From: Clostridia bacterium | Lineage (GTDB): Bacteria; Bacillota; Clostridia; Oscillospirales; Acutalibacteraceae | Reading direction: 5' to 3' | Assembly (NCBI GenBank): GCA_017626295.1 | Contig: JAGAJB010000038.1 | Coordinates: 1-64,000 of the forward strand | DNA: 64,000 nt | Shown: one piece after another, positions 44,981 to 52,760 of the stretch | How positions within the stretch are numbered: position 1 is the first letter of the stretch | Layout: the number at the start of each line of letters is the position of its first letter | Made by a program: the position numbers and the translations under genes | Notes under the pieces: model-generated | Told to the model about the DNA's origin: nothing | Databases searched by the model: none | The model's input: only the letters and a program-made list of their open reading frames with translations

Positions 44981-45882
44981 GTTCTTTGGAAATTTTTCTG
45001 ATTATTACAAGTGCGTTGTTGTTTTTGGGTGTGTTTGTTTTAATTCTTTTGCTTTTAAATAACAGAAGGAAGATAAAGAAACTTACCAAAAGCATAGGGA
45101 AATATCTGGAAAAAGGCGAATTAACGAAGTTCAGCACCAAAGACGACAGTTTTGCTCCGCTTCAGAATGCCGTTTGTGATTTGGAGAACGCTCTTCAGGT
45201 GCAAAAGCAAAACACCGAGAGTGAAACTAAAAAGAATACGGATTTTATTGCAGATGTTTCTCACCAGTTAAAAACTCCTCTCGCAGGACTTCGACTTTAT
45301 CTTGAGATGGACAACGCTCAGAATCCCACGGAGCATACAGAAAAAGAACTTCAACTTGTGGAGAAAACCGAAGAACTTGTTGCAAAACTTTTACGCCTTG
45401 AAAAAATAAAAAGCGATACATACGTTATGGATTTTCAGTTTTATGAAATCAGTGAAATCCTTAAAAGTACAGTTCTTGATATGAAACATATTTTCCCTGA
45501 AAAGCAGGTCAGTGTTGTCGGAAAAAGCCGAATGAGATGCGACAGGGAATGGTTAACGGAAGCCTTGGGTAACGTTATTAAAAATGCTTGTGAGCATACT
45601 GATGACAAGGGTGAAATAAATATAATTGTTGAAGAAAATGAACGCTCCACAATTGTTACCGTTTCCGATAACGGTGGCGGAGTTGATAAGGATGATGTGG
45701 GTAAACTTTTCAAAAGATTTCACAGAACCAAAAATGCCAAACCTCAAAGTGCAGGAATCGGACTTGCAATAACCAAAGCAATTGTCGAAAAACACCACGG
45801 AACAATCAGCGCCGTAAATTCTGCAACAGGACTTGATGTTATAATGTGCTTCCCGCATATTGATGGGTACGTTACCCTATAA
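44977..45882 (+). CDS. Sensor histidine kinase
   Basis: About 301 residues. One N-terminal membrane helix (about 3-28), no extracellular sensor domain, then a coiled region, the dimerisation domain with His 96 in DVSHQLKTPLAGL, and the ATPase domain with N box (LGNVIKNACEH), G1 (VSDNGGGVD), F and G2 motifs. A kinase with so little outside must sense in the membrane or through a partner such as the ABC permeases, as for BceS-like kinases (inferred). GTG 44977 overlaps the regulator's TGA and has GGGGGA 7 nt upstream; an ATG at 44962 in frame lacks a clear site. Confidence 0.92.
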   Translation: MSSLEIFLIITSALLFLGVFVLILLLLNNRRKIKKLTKSIGKYLEKGELTKFSTKDDSFAPLQNAVCDLENALQVQKQNTESETKKNTDFIADVSHQLKTPLAGLRLYLEMDNAQNPTEHTEKELQLVEKTEELVAKLLRLEKIKSDTYVMDFQFYEISEILKSTVLDMKHIFPEKQVSVVGKSRMRCDREWLTEALGNVIKNACEHTDDKGEINIIVEENERSTIVTVSDNGGGVDKDDVGKLFKRFHRTKNAKPQSAGIGLAITKAIVEKHHGTISAVNSATGLDVIMCFPHIDGYVTL

Positions 45883-45902
45883 AATAAAAATCTCCCTTTG
45901 GG

Positions 45903-45931
45903 TTGACAAAGAAAGAAAATAAACATATAAT
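45903..45931 (+). promoter_or_regulatory. Promoter of the putative antitoxin RNA
   Basis: Consensus TTGACA (45903-45908) and TATAAT (45926-45931), 17-bp spacer. The only thing downstream on this strand before a terminator is a short non-coding stretch. Confidence 0.8.
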
Positions 45932-45937
45932 ATAAGT

Positions 45938-46025
45938 GAAATAAGGCAAACCGATAGACGGTTAGTCCAAAGTTTTAGTTAAAGAAGTAACCGCACTTTT
46001 GACCGGGGGCGGTTATTTCTTTTTT
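45938..46025 (+). ncRNA. Putative antisense antitoxin RNA of a type I toxin-antitoxin locus
   Basis: A predicted transcript of about 88 nt from a consensus promoter (start near 45938) to a rho-independent terminator (stem 45985-45994 with 46009-46018, then TCTTTTTT). It has no open reading frame of note. Its 3' half is antisense to the last codons and 3' end of the toxin gene on the other strand; its first 31 nt nearly repeat the first 37 nt of the toxin mRNA. A small hairpin AACCG-AUAGA-CGGUU lies near its 5' end. Confidence 0.7.
45985..46024. terminator. Shared bidirectional terminator of antitoxin RNA and toxin mRNA
   Basis: AAGTAACCGC (45985-45994) and GCGGTTATTT (46009-46018) form a 10-bp stem (one wobble). 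The + strand has a TCTTTTTT tail; the - strand has a weaker CTTCTTTAACT tail. The toxin stop codon (46013-46015) is inside the stem. Confidence 0.8.
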
Positions 46026-46099
46026 GTTATTTGAACAACGAGTGCAATAATTGAAACGATAAGAGAGCAAAATAGAAACAACTCACTATATGTAATCAT
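46013..46099 (-). CDS. Putative type I toxin, holin-like small membrane peptide
   Basis: A 28-residue peptide: MITYSELFLFCS, a single hydrophobic helix (about 7-23) and a KKK tail. This is the layout of holin-like type I toxins of Firmicutes (TxpA/BsrG and related), which insert in the membrane. GGAGGG is 8 nt upstream of ATG 46099, but is buried in a perfect 7-bp hairpin. It has its own promoter (TTGAAT/TACAAT) and an antisense RNA gene opposite its 3' end. A longer frame to 46231 exists, but its extra part overlaps the promoter and leader. The peptide class is recognised by pattern only; toxicity is inferred. Confidence 0.75.
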   Translation of the reverse strand: MITYSELFLFCSLIVSIIALVVQITKKK

Positions 46100-46107
46100 A
46101 AGCACCG

Positions 46108-46124
46108 CCCTCCTCTCAGGAGGG
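46108..46124 (-). promoter_or_regulatory. Hairpin sequestering the toxin ribosome binding site
   Basis: In the mRNA, CCCUCCU and AGGAGGG form a perfect 7-bp stem with a GAG loop, hiding the GGAGGG site of the toxin. A second GGAGGG upstream (about 46131-46136) can instead pair with the same CCCUCC and would free the site. Confidence 0.75.
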
Positions 46125-46190
46125 AAAAGTGCCCTCCGTATAAAGAGGACTAACCGCCTACCGTTTAAGGTCTGCCTTATTCCGTGCTTA

Positions 46191-46219
46191 ATTGTATCAC
46201 GGTTGGTTGGAAAATTCAA
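46191..46219 (-). promoter_or_regulatory. Promoter of the toxin mRNA
   Basis: On the - strand TTGAAT (46214-46219) and TACAAT (46191-46196) with a 17-bp spacer. The predicted start near 46183 leaves a leader of about 84 nt. Confidence 0.65.
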
Positions 46220-46275
46220 TGTTTTATACATTTAAACTGTCCGAAAGGGCGGTTTTTCTTTTTTGTTTTTCTTTT

Positions 46276-46329
46276 CTTACGAAATCTTAAGATAAAAGTC
46301 ACTTAAAATTAAGATTGGTGTTTTACAAT
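46276..46329 (+). promoter_or_regulatory. Putative response-regulator site (copy 2) and promoter of the ABC operon
   Basis: CTTACGAAATCTTAAG (46276-46291) repeats, inverted, the site ahead of the two-component genes. It contains two TCTTA half-sites 10 bp apart, a usual layout for OmpR-type regulators. The -10 is TACAAT (46324-46329); the -35 position (46301-46306, ACTTAA) is poor, as expected for an activator-dependent promoter. Confidence 0.6.
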
Positions 46330-46385
46330 GTAATCAACATAGAGAATCAGTATTCTCAAAAATCAAATTCAAAGGAGAGTTTTCT

Positions 46386-47069
46386 ATGAATATTATTGAA
46401 TGTAAAAATCTCACAAAGGAATATTTAAGCGGTGAAAATACAGTTGTGGCACTTAACGACGTGTCCTTGGAATTTGAAAAAGGGGAGTTCTGTGCAATAA
46501 CAGGGCCTTCCGGTTCGGGTAAATCAACTTTCCTGCACGTTTTAAGCAGTCTTGAAAATGCAACTTCGGGTGAGGTTATTTATAACAACGAAAGCCTTAA
46601 AAATTATAATGATAATCAACTTTCAATTTTAAGAAGAAGACGCTTCGGCTTCGTTTTTCAGGCATATAACCTTGTGGAAGAATTGACGGGTTATGAAAAT
46701 ATTTTACTTCCCATTATGCTCGATAAAAAGAAACCCGATGAGGAATATTTAAATAAAATTATCGACATTCTCGGCATTGAAGACAGACTTTCTCATCTTC
46801 CCTCTGCTCTTTCGGGCGGTCAGCAACAGAGAATTGCTATTGCAAGAGCACTTGCAAATAAACCGTCAATCCTTTTTGCTGATGAACCCACGGGTAACCT
46901 TGACGGTAAAAGCGGCAGAGAGGTACTTTCACTTCTTAAATACGTAAGTAAGGAATTGGGCGTAACCCTTATTCTCGTTACCCACGATTTGCACGTTGCC
47001 GAGCAGGCAGACAGAGTAATAAGAATCGAAGACGGCGCAGTTGTTGAAGACAGTAAATCTAATCAATAA
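46386..47069 (+). CDS. ABC transporter ATP-binding protein (MacB/BceA-like)
   Basis: A 227-residue ATPase of the lipoprotein/antimicrobial-peptide exporter class. Walker A is GPSGSGKST (about 38-46), Q-loop VFQAYNLVEELTGYEN, signature ALSGGQQQRIAIARAL and Walker B ILFADEPTGNLD. AAAGGAG precedes ATG 46386. It should drive the two FtsX-type permeases that follow. These systems either pump peptides, shed them from their targets or transmit force to the periplasmic side. Confidence 0.95.
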   Translation: MNIIECKNLTKEYLSGENTVVALNDVSLEFEKGEFCAITGPSGSGKSTFLHVLSSLENATSGEVIYNNESLKNYNDNQLSILRRRRFGFVFQAYNLVEELTGYENILLPIMLDKKKPDEEYLNKIIDILGIEDRLSHLPSALSGGQQQRIAIARALANKPSILFADEPTGNLDGKSGREVLSLLKYVSKELGVTLILVTHDLHVAEQADRVIRIEDGAVVEDSKSNQ

Positions 47070-47070
47070 T

Positions 47071-47140
47071 GTAGGGTGGGGTCTTGACCCGACCGCAATA
47101 TGAACCATATTTTGGCGGTATGGCCAAGACCGTACCCTGC
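47071..47140. repeat. Intergenic palindromic element
   Basis: Imperfect 26-bp arms (47071-47096 and 47115-47140, about 19 of 26 matched) enclose a perfect inner hairpin AATATG-AAC-CATATT (47097-47111). The form is that of a dispersed REP-like intergenic palindrome. It lies between the ATPase and first permease genes and would form a long hairpin in the operon mRNA. Confidence 0.6.
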
Positions 47141-47156
47141 GTTGATAGGTGACATT

Positions 47157-49931
47157 ATGAAAAAGAAAAAACTAACATATAACTCTCTTGCGTTCAGTAA
47201 TTTAAAAAATCGTAAAAAGAGTTGCGCTCTTATGATTATGGGCATAGTTTTAGCGATGATTTTTTCTTCTGGTATTCCGTTTTTTGTTTCTTGTATGCAA
47301 TCTTCAACAAAAGAAATTCAATACAGAAAACAAGGCAAGCAAAAAGTTATCGTTACAGATGCACAAAATTACGAATTAAATAAAGCCGTAGCGGATGGTT
47401 CTATTATTGGTCAAATCGGTTACGCGCACGTGATTTCTTACGCCTGGAGCGAGAGTGAAGATTTTTCTGACGGTACAATGATTGGTTGGCTCGACGATAG
47501 AGCAACAGAACTTTATTACCCTGTTGTTTTGGAGGGCAGAATGCCGGAGAAAGAAAAAGAAATTGCTATTGAAAAAAGCGCTCTTCAAAGAATGAGACTT
47601 GACACAAAAATCGGTGAAGAAATAACATTGAAAACTCTGATCTGTAATAGCGATGAATTTTTAAAAGGAGAAAAAGAAGTCACATATAAACTTGTTGGTA
47701 TTCTTCATGATAAAAAATCTAACATAGAACTTTTTTATGATAATGCCATAGAAAAAGTCGGAAAAATCCCTGCTGCATTTGTGGTAAAGAACTCAAAGGT
47801 TGAGGTTGGCGGTAAAGAAGCATTAGTTGCATTTTTCAATGATTACTGGACCGGTGACACTTACCTTTCTGAAATTTCCGATGAAAATCATATTGATACA
47901 AGGGCTGTTAACTCCAGGTCTGTAACTGACAGTTACACAATGGTTATAAGTAATGTCGGCACAGTAATATTCCTTTCCGTTTTACTTGCATTTATATCTT
48001 GTTTTGGGATTGTTAATGTATTTAATTCTAACTTAAAAGAACGAAAAAAACAGATTGGTATGCTAAAGGCAGTTGGTGCTACAAGAAAACAAATAATTGC
48101 TATATTTGGTCGTGAGGCACTTATAATCTGCCTTTTCACCGCACCATTAAGCGTTGCTGTGTCTTACGGTGCAGTTAAACTTTTTGCAAAAATTATGGGT
48201 GAGAATTTTATATTCAAACCGGATTTTACTGTTCTTATTTTGGGTGTGGTTTTTGGCGTTGCTTGTGTTATGCTTTCAGCAATTATTCCGCTTTTTAATA
48301 TTTCAAGACTTTCGCCAATGCAGGCTATAAGAAATATTGAAATGATGCGAAAAATGAAGAACAAAAAAATCAAATCACAAACGTCATTTACTGTTTCAAA
48401 ACACCTTGCAAAAAGAAAACTCATTTTTTCCAAAGGTAAGAACATTGCTATAAGTTCAATAATTGCTTGCTCTGTTATAGTTTCGTGTTTGTCTATTTCT
48501 TTCCTTGGTACAGTAATTGGTTACTCGTACGATTATCATGACATTGACTACGAAGTTCGTCATTCCGGTGGTATCGGATCAACTAACAGTTTTATTAATT
48601 ATTTGAATTATCAAAGCAATGAATTTCAATTAACCGAAAACTCAAAACACGAAGTTCTCAAAATACCGCAGGTATCAGATGTTTACGGTGATAAGACTAT
48701 CAATTTAAATATCGTGTTCCGGGATGAGGTTCCTGAATATCTTGAGGTGTGTGAATACTTTAGCGGATTTACCACTAGTTCACGATTTTTGGATGCAGAT
48801 GAAGTTTCTTACTATGAAGCACCATTAACAAGTGGAGAAAATCATACAGAAACTGAGTTTTCTGAAATAACTGAAGATAATCTGAAAGAGTATATGCAAT
48901 TTGCCGTAAACCCTGATTATACTCACACAAAAAAAGTTGCAGGCTTTGAAAATGAAGAACTTATTAATGTTGAAGTTACAGCACAAAGTCCCGAACTTTT
49001 TTTTACTGATGAAATAACGAAAGAAAATTTAATTGACGGTGAAATAAATATTGATAAATTAAATTCGGGTGAAGAAATTATTATTTACGCACCAAGGAAA
49101 ATTGGTTTCTGTTATGATTCTGGTGGTACTGCACTATATAATTTATCCGAAGAGGCAGAAAAAGATGTTGATATTGAAAAAACTATAAACCAAGAGTTGA
49201 AAGTCGTGGTAGAAAGTCCATTTAAGGTTGGCGACACATTAAAACTTTCGCTTCTTTGTGATGATGGTAGTGGCAAAGTAACAAGAGAAGACAAAGAAGT
49301 TAAAATTGGTGCTATTGTTGGGAAAAAAAGTTTATCCGGCAGATTTGGAATTTTCACAACACTTGAAGGGCTTGACACATTCACCACAAAATTCAATTAC
49401 GACACTTTTGATATTGAATTAAAAGAAGAATGTACCATAGAAGTTGATGAAATCATGCAAGCAGAACTTTCAACAATATTCCCGGGTAAAAACATTTTTT
49501 CTGTTTTTGCTCTTCACGAAGCCGAAAAGCAAGAAAAAAGAGTCGGGATTATTTCTGTTTCTTCACTTATTCTTGTTTTCCTTTGTGTTTCAATTTCTCT
49601 TATAAACAATTCAATTAGTGCACAAATTCGTGATGGTAAAAGAACTTTGGGAACACTCCGTGCTGTTGGTGCTTCCGAAAAAGAACTTGTTTCATCTTAC
49701 TTTATACAAATAGCAAATATTCTGCTTTTGGGTTTTGGTGCAGGAAGTGTAATCTACCTCTGCTCTTATACTTTCATAGGTCGGGTGCTTACGGGAGATT
49801 ATTTACCCATAACCGTCTGGCCCATACTGATGATATTTATCGTGTTGAGTGTGGCTTGTTACATCAACTTAAAGATAAAGATTAAAGCAATAACTAAAAA
49901 CAGTATAGTAGAAAATATACGAGAATTATAA
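47157..49931 (+). CDS. ABC transporter permease with two FtsX modules (first copy)
   Basis: A 924-residue protein built from two FtsX/MacB-like modules. Each has one membrane helix (about 23-43 and 430-450), an extracellular domain and three further helices (about 265-385 and 800-915). Cytoplasmic coupling sequences KERKKQIGMLKAVGATRKQI and RDGKRTLGTLRAVGASEKEL mark the two halves. Start ATG 47157 has AGGTGA 4-5 nt upstream; the open frame extends to 47100 through the intergenic palindrome. The next gene is a paralogue ending in the same IVENIREL. Confidence 0.9.
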   Translation: MKKKKLTYNSLAFSNLKNRKKSCALMIMGIVLAMIFSSGIPFFVSCMQSSTKEIQYRKQGKQKVIVTDAQNYELNKAVADGSIIGQIGYAHVISYAWSESEDFSDGTMIGWLDDRATELYYPVVLEGRMPEKEKEIAIEKSALQRMRLDTKIGEEITLKTLICNSDEFLKGEKEVTYKLVGILHDKKSNIELFYDNAIEKVGKIPAAFVVKNSKVEVGGKEALVAFFNDYWTGDTYLSEISDENHIDTRAVNSRSVTDSYTMVISNVGTVIFLSVLLAFISCFGIVNVFNSNLKERKKQIGMLKAVGATRKQIIAIFGREALIICLFTAPLSVAVSYGAVKLFAKIMGENFIFKPDFTVLILGVVFGVACVMLSAIIPLFNISRLSPMQAIRNIEMMRKMKNKKIKSQTSFTVSKHLAKRKLIFSKGKNIAISSIIACSVIVSCLSISFLGTVIGYSYDYHDIDYEVRHSGGIGSTNSFINYLNYQSNEFQLTENSKHEVLKIPQVSDVYGDKTINLNIVFRDEVPEYLEVCEYFSGFTTSSRFLDADEVSYYEAPLTSGENHTETEFSEITEDNLKEYMQFAVNPDYTHTKKVAGFENEELINVEVTAQSPELFFTDEITKENLIDGEINIDKLNSGEEIIIYAPRKIGFCYDSGGTALYNLSEEAEKDVDIEKTINQELKVVVESPFKVGDTLKLSLLCDDGSGKVTREDKEVKIGAIVGKKSLSGRFGIFTTLEGLDTFTTKFNYDTFDIELKEECTIEVDEIMQAELSTIFPGKNIFSVFALHEAEKQEKRVGIISVSSLILVFLCVSISLINNSISAQIRDGKRTLGTLRAVGASEKELVSSYFIQIANILLLGFGAGSVIYLCSYTFIGRVLTGDYLPITVWPILMIFIVLSVACYINLKIKIKAITKNSIVENIREL

Positions 49932-49958
49932 AAACAAATGCAAAGTGCAGGTGATTTT

Positions 49959-52715
49959 ATGAAAAACAAAAAATTAACCTTTAATGCCCTTGCTTTAGGG
50001 AACCTTAAGCACAGGAAGAAAAGATACACCTTAATGATTTTAGGTATAGTTCTTTCAATGATGTTTTCGTCGAGTATAATATATTTTATTTTCAGCGCAT
50101 ATACGACTTCGCAGGTGCAAACCAAAGCGGATAAAGGTTTATACAGTATGCTTTGTGCTGATTACGATGAGGATGTTTTTGGAAAAACAGAAAAGTCCGG
50201 TATGTATGAAACAATCGGCACCGGTGCAGTTATAGGCTTTGCTTTTACTGACCCGGAAGACAAGTTGAACGGCACTTCTGTGGTAAGGTTGGATGAGGTT
50301 TCAAAGGAACTTGTTAACCCCGTATTTATAAGCGGCACATACCCGCAGAAGAAGGGCGAAATTGCCATTGAACAAACAACACTTCTGCAATTGGGAATAG
50401 CCGCTAAGCCGGGGGACGAAATAACCCTTAAATTTCAGGTTCAGAATGATGATGAACTGTTGCCGGAAATAAAAGAAAAAACTTTTGTTTTAACAGGTAT
50501 TCTGAGGGATAAAAGAGCAAATATCGCTATAAGTTTTGACGATAAACAAAACATACCTTCGGCGTTTGTAAGTGAGTACGAACAGGTGGATTTGGGCGGA
50601 AAAGACAATAAAATCTGCTATGCGCAACTGACGGATAAGGGCTACAACGCTATTTGGGATGTAATAGCCGAAAACCCCACTCTTTCTTCCTCAATTGTGT
50701 TTACGTTCCAAGACGTATTTATGTTAAGTAATGATGAATCCCTGTCACTTGTGTACGTTATTATAATTGCGGTGATTCTTTTAACGGCGTCTTCATTGGG
50801 CATTATAAATGCATTTACAACAAACCTGAAGGAACGCAAGAAGCAAATCGGCTTGTACAGGGCGGTAGGCGCGACGAAAAAACAGATATTTACTCTGTTT
50901 ATGCGTGAGTCGGTTATGCTGGCATTTGTTTGCACACCGTTGAGTTTACTGGTGTCTTACTTCGGCGTGAAATTGGTTGTAAACAATATTTTTGACGAAG
51001 CCTTTTTTGAGGCTAATATATGGGTGCTACTCCTTTGCGGTGCTTTCAGTCTTTTGTGTGTTGTTTTAGCGTCAATGATTCCTCTTGTTGCCGCATCAAG
51101 AATTACGCCTATGCAGGCAATAAGGAATATTGAAACAGCAAGAAAACTGAAGAATAAAAAAATCCGTTCTCAAAAGAAATTTACCGTCCACAAACTCCTT
51201 GCTAAAAGAGATTTAGCCATATCAAAAAGAAAACAGGTTTTTGTCAGCATTTTTCTTGTAATTACAATCATCAGTTCTTCTTATATAATGTCGTTTTTTA
51301 CACATTCCGTAAAAAATATTTATAAAGAAGATTATGACTACAGCCTGAGTTTGTCAAGTTGGACGGGCTCTTATTCGGTGAATTATCCCGAGGGTAATAA
51401 CGGCTTTACAGAAAACCATAAGCAGACGGTTTTACTTAATGAAAACATACGCTCAGCCTACGGTTATAAAAATGCCCAGGTAAACGTTCTTGTAGATAAC
51501 TTTGGTTCCCTGTCAGATTACCGTTTCCTTGCAGGCTTAGAGTATACCAATGTTCCCGAAACAGAGGATTTACAAAACGTTAATGAAAACAATTACAGAA
51601 ACTTTATAAAATACAGTATGCCTCCCGAATACACGGACATAAAAAATGCCGCAGGGTATACGGGTGAGTTCAATGATACCGAAATAATCGCTCTTGACGA
51701 TGAGTTTATAGAAGAACTCAATGACAGTGTTTATGACGGCGAAATTGATATTAACAAACTTAACAGCGGTGAGCAGGTTATTGTTTATGCACCAAAGGAG
51801 TTTTATCTTGTCAAAAGAATAAGTGAATATGGTACATCTATTTATACCTATGATGATATGGAACATATTCAGTATGCTATTGATACCGGAGATAATATAG
51901 AAATAATTGCAACCGAGAAATCCGATTATGAGGCAGGACAGAAACTTGATTTGAGTTTGCTGTATTCCGAGGTGCGCAACTCTAATTTCGATTTGAACGG
52001 TGAACCGATTGTTTCAAAGGATGATGTTGAGGTAACCAATAAACAGGTTGAAATTGGTGCGGTTGTGGACTATATGAGCGATACAACGATACCCCAATAC
52101 AGCGATTGGGGCATCATTACAACCGTACAGGGTATGGAGCATTTCTTCCCCCGTGCCAAATACAGAGAAATATTCTTCGACCTTAAGGATGAGTGTACCG
52201 AGGATATAGATAAAGAGGTATCAGCAATTCTTAAATCTGTTGCCGATTGTGTTGACAACGGTCATTATCAATCAAACTACGATATACAGAAACAGCAGAA
52301 AAAGACTTTGAGAAACGTGATGCTTCTTGTGTGCTCTGTGATTATACTCTTTTACACCATCTGCGGAAGTATTATAAACAACACCCTTTCTTCAAATATC
52401 AAAGAGGACAAAAAGAAAATAGGTACTCTCAGAGCCGTAGGTGCGAATGAAAAGGAAATAACCCTTTCTTACATTCTCCAACTTTTCTCAATGTTTAAAT
52501 GGGGCTTTGGTATCGGCTTCGGTTTATTCGGTATCAGTTATGTTATATTTTTATTGATTCCCGAACTTAAACCCTTTGTGGAGAATATGATATTTAATCC
52601 TTGGGTTACACTTTTGTTAGGTATTATACTTTTCGCAATCTGCTCATTGAGTGTGTATACAAAGATAAGAAAAGAAACAAGGAATAGTATTGTTGAGAAT
52701 ATAAGAGAACTGTAA
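49959..52715 (+). CDS. ABC transporter permease with two FtsX modules (second copy)
   Basis: A 918-residue paralogue of the preceding permease with the same helix layout, the same opening (KKLTFNALALGNLKHRKK against KKLTYNSLAFSNLKNRKK) and closing KNSIVENIREL/RNSIVENIREL. The extracellular domains differ most, which suggests that the two form a heteromeric channel with one ATPase gene. The start is ATG 49959, AGGTGA upstream; the frame opens at 49938. A tandem duplication is the likely origin. Confidence 0.9.
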   Translation: MKNKKLTFNALALGNLKHRKKRYTLMILGIVLSMMFSSSIIYFIFSAYTTSQVQTKADKGLYSMLCADYDEDVFGKTEKSGMYETIGTGAVIGFAFTDPEDKLNGTSVVRLDEVSKELVNPVFISGTYPQKKGEIAIEQTTLLQLGIAAKPGDEITLKFQVQNDDELLPEIKEKTFVLTGILRDKRANIAISFDDKQNIPSAFVSEYEQVDLGGKDNKICYAQLTDKGYNAIWDVIAENPTLSSSIVFTFQDVFMLSNDESLSLVYVIIIAVILLTASSLGIINAFTTNLKERKKQIGLYRAVGATKKQIFTLFMRESVMLAFVCTPLSLLVSYFGVKLVVNNIFDEAFFEANIWVLLLCGAFSLLCVVLASMIPLVAASRITPMQAIRNIETARKLKNKKIRSQKKFTVHKLLAKRDLAISKRKQVFVSIFLVITIISSSYIMSFFTHSVKNIYKEDYDYSLSLSSWTGSYSVNYPEGNNGFTENHKQTVLLNENIRSAYGYKNAQVNVLVDNFGSLSDYRFLAGLEYTNVPETEDLQNVNENNYRNFIKYSMPPEYTDIKNAAGYTGEFNDTEIIALDDEFIEELNDSVYDGEIDINKLNSGEQVIVYAPKEFYLVKRISEYGTSIYTYDDMEHIQYAIDTGDNIEIIATEKSDYEAGQKLDLSLLYSEVRNSNFDLNGEPIVSKDDVEVTNKQVEIGAVVDYMSDTTIPQYSDWGIITTVQGMEHFFPRAKYREIFFDLKDECTEDIDKEVSAILKSVADCVDNGHYQSNYDIQKQQKKTLRNVMLLVCSVIILFYTICGSIINNTLSSNIKEDKKKIGTLRAVGANEKEITLSYILQLFSMFKWGFGIGFGLFGISYVIFLLIPELKPFVENMIFNPWVTLLLGIILFAICSLSVYTKIRKETRNSIVENIREL

Positions 52716-52717
52716 AA

Positions 52718-52748
52718 GTGCAAAATGCAAAGCGCAAAGTGCAAAGTG
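52718..52748. repeat. Four heptamer repeats between permease and anchored protein genes
   Basis: GTGCAAA, ATGCAAA, GCGCAAA, GTGCAAA in tandem (52718-52745), then GTG. A shorter related stretch, ATGCAAAGTGCAGG, lies ahead of the second permease (about 49938-49951). Both end just before AGGTGA ribosome sites. Confidence 0.7.
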
Positions 52749-52760
52749 ACAGGTGATATT

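Larger units (their letters stand above)
45938..46183. repeat. Inverted repeat framing the toxin-antitoxin locus
   Basis: The left arm 45938-45968 and the reverse complement of the right arm 46147-46183 share GAATAAGGCA-type, ACC, ACGGT and GGTTAGTCC blocks with small gaps. Each arm begins at the predicted transcription start of one of the two convergent RNAs, so both RNAs carry the same leader. Confidence 0.7.

Noticed and set aside
46013-46231. 72-codon version of the small toxin frame
   Set aside because: The extra 44 codons cover the predicted promoter and structured leader and have no ribosome site; the GGAGGG site serves the ATG at 46099.
52718-52748. Short tandem repeats as a CRISPR or iteron array
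   Set aside because: The units are only 7 bp, have no spacers, and no cas or replication gene is nearby.
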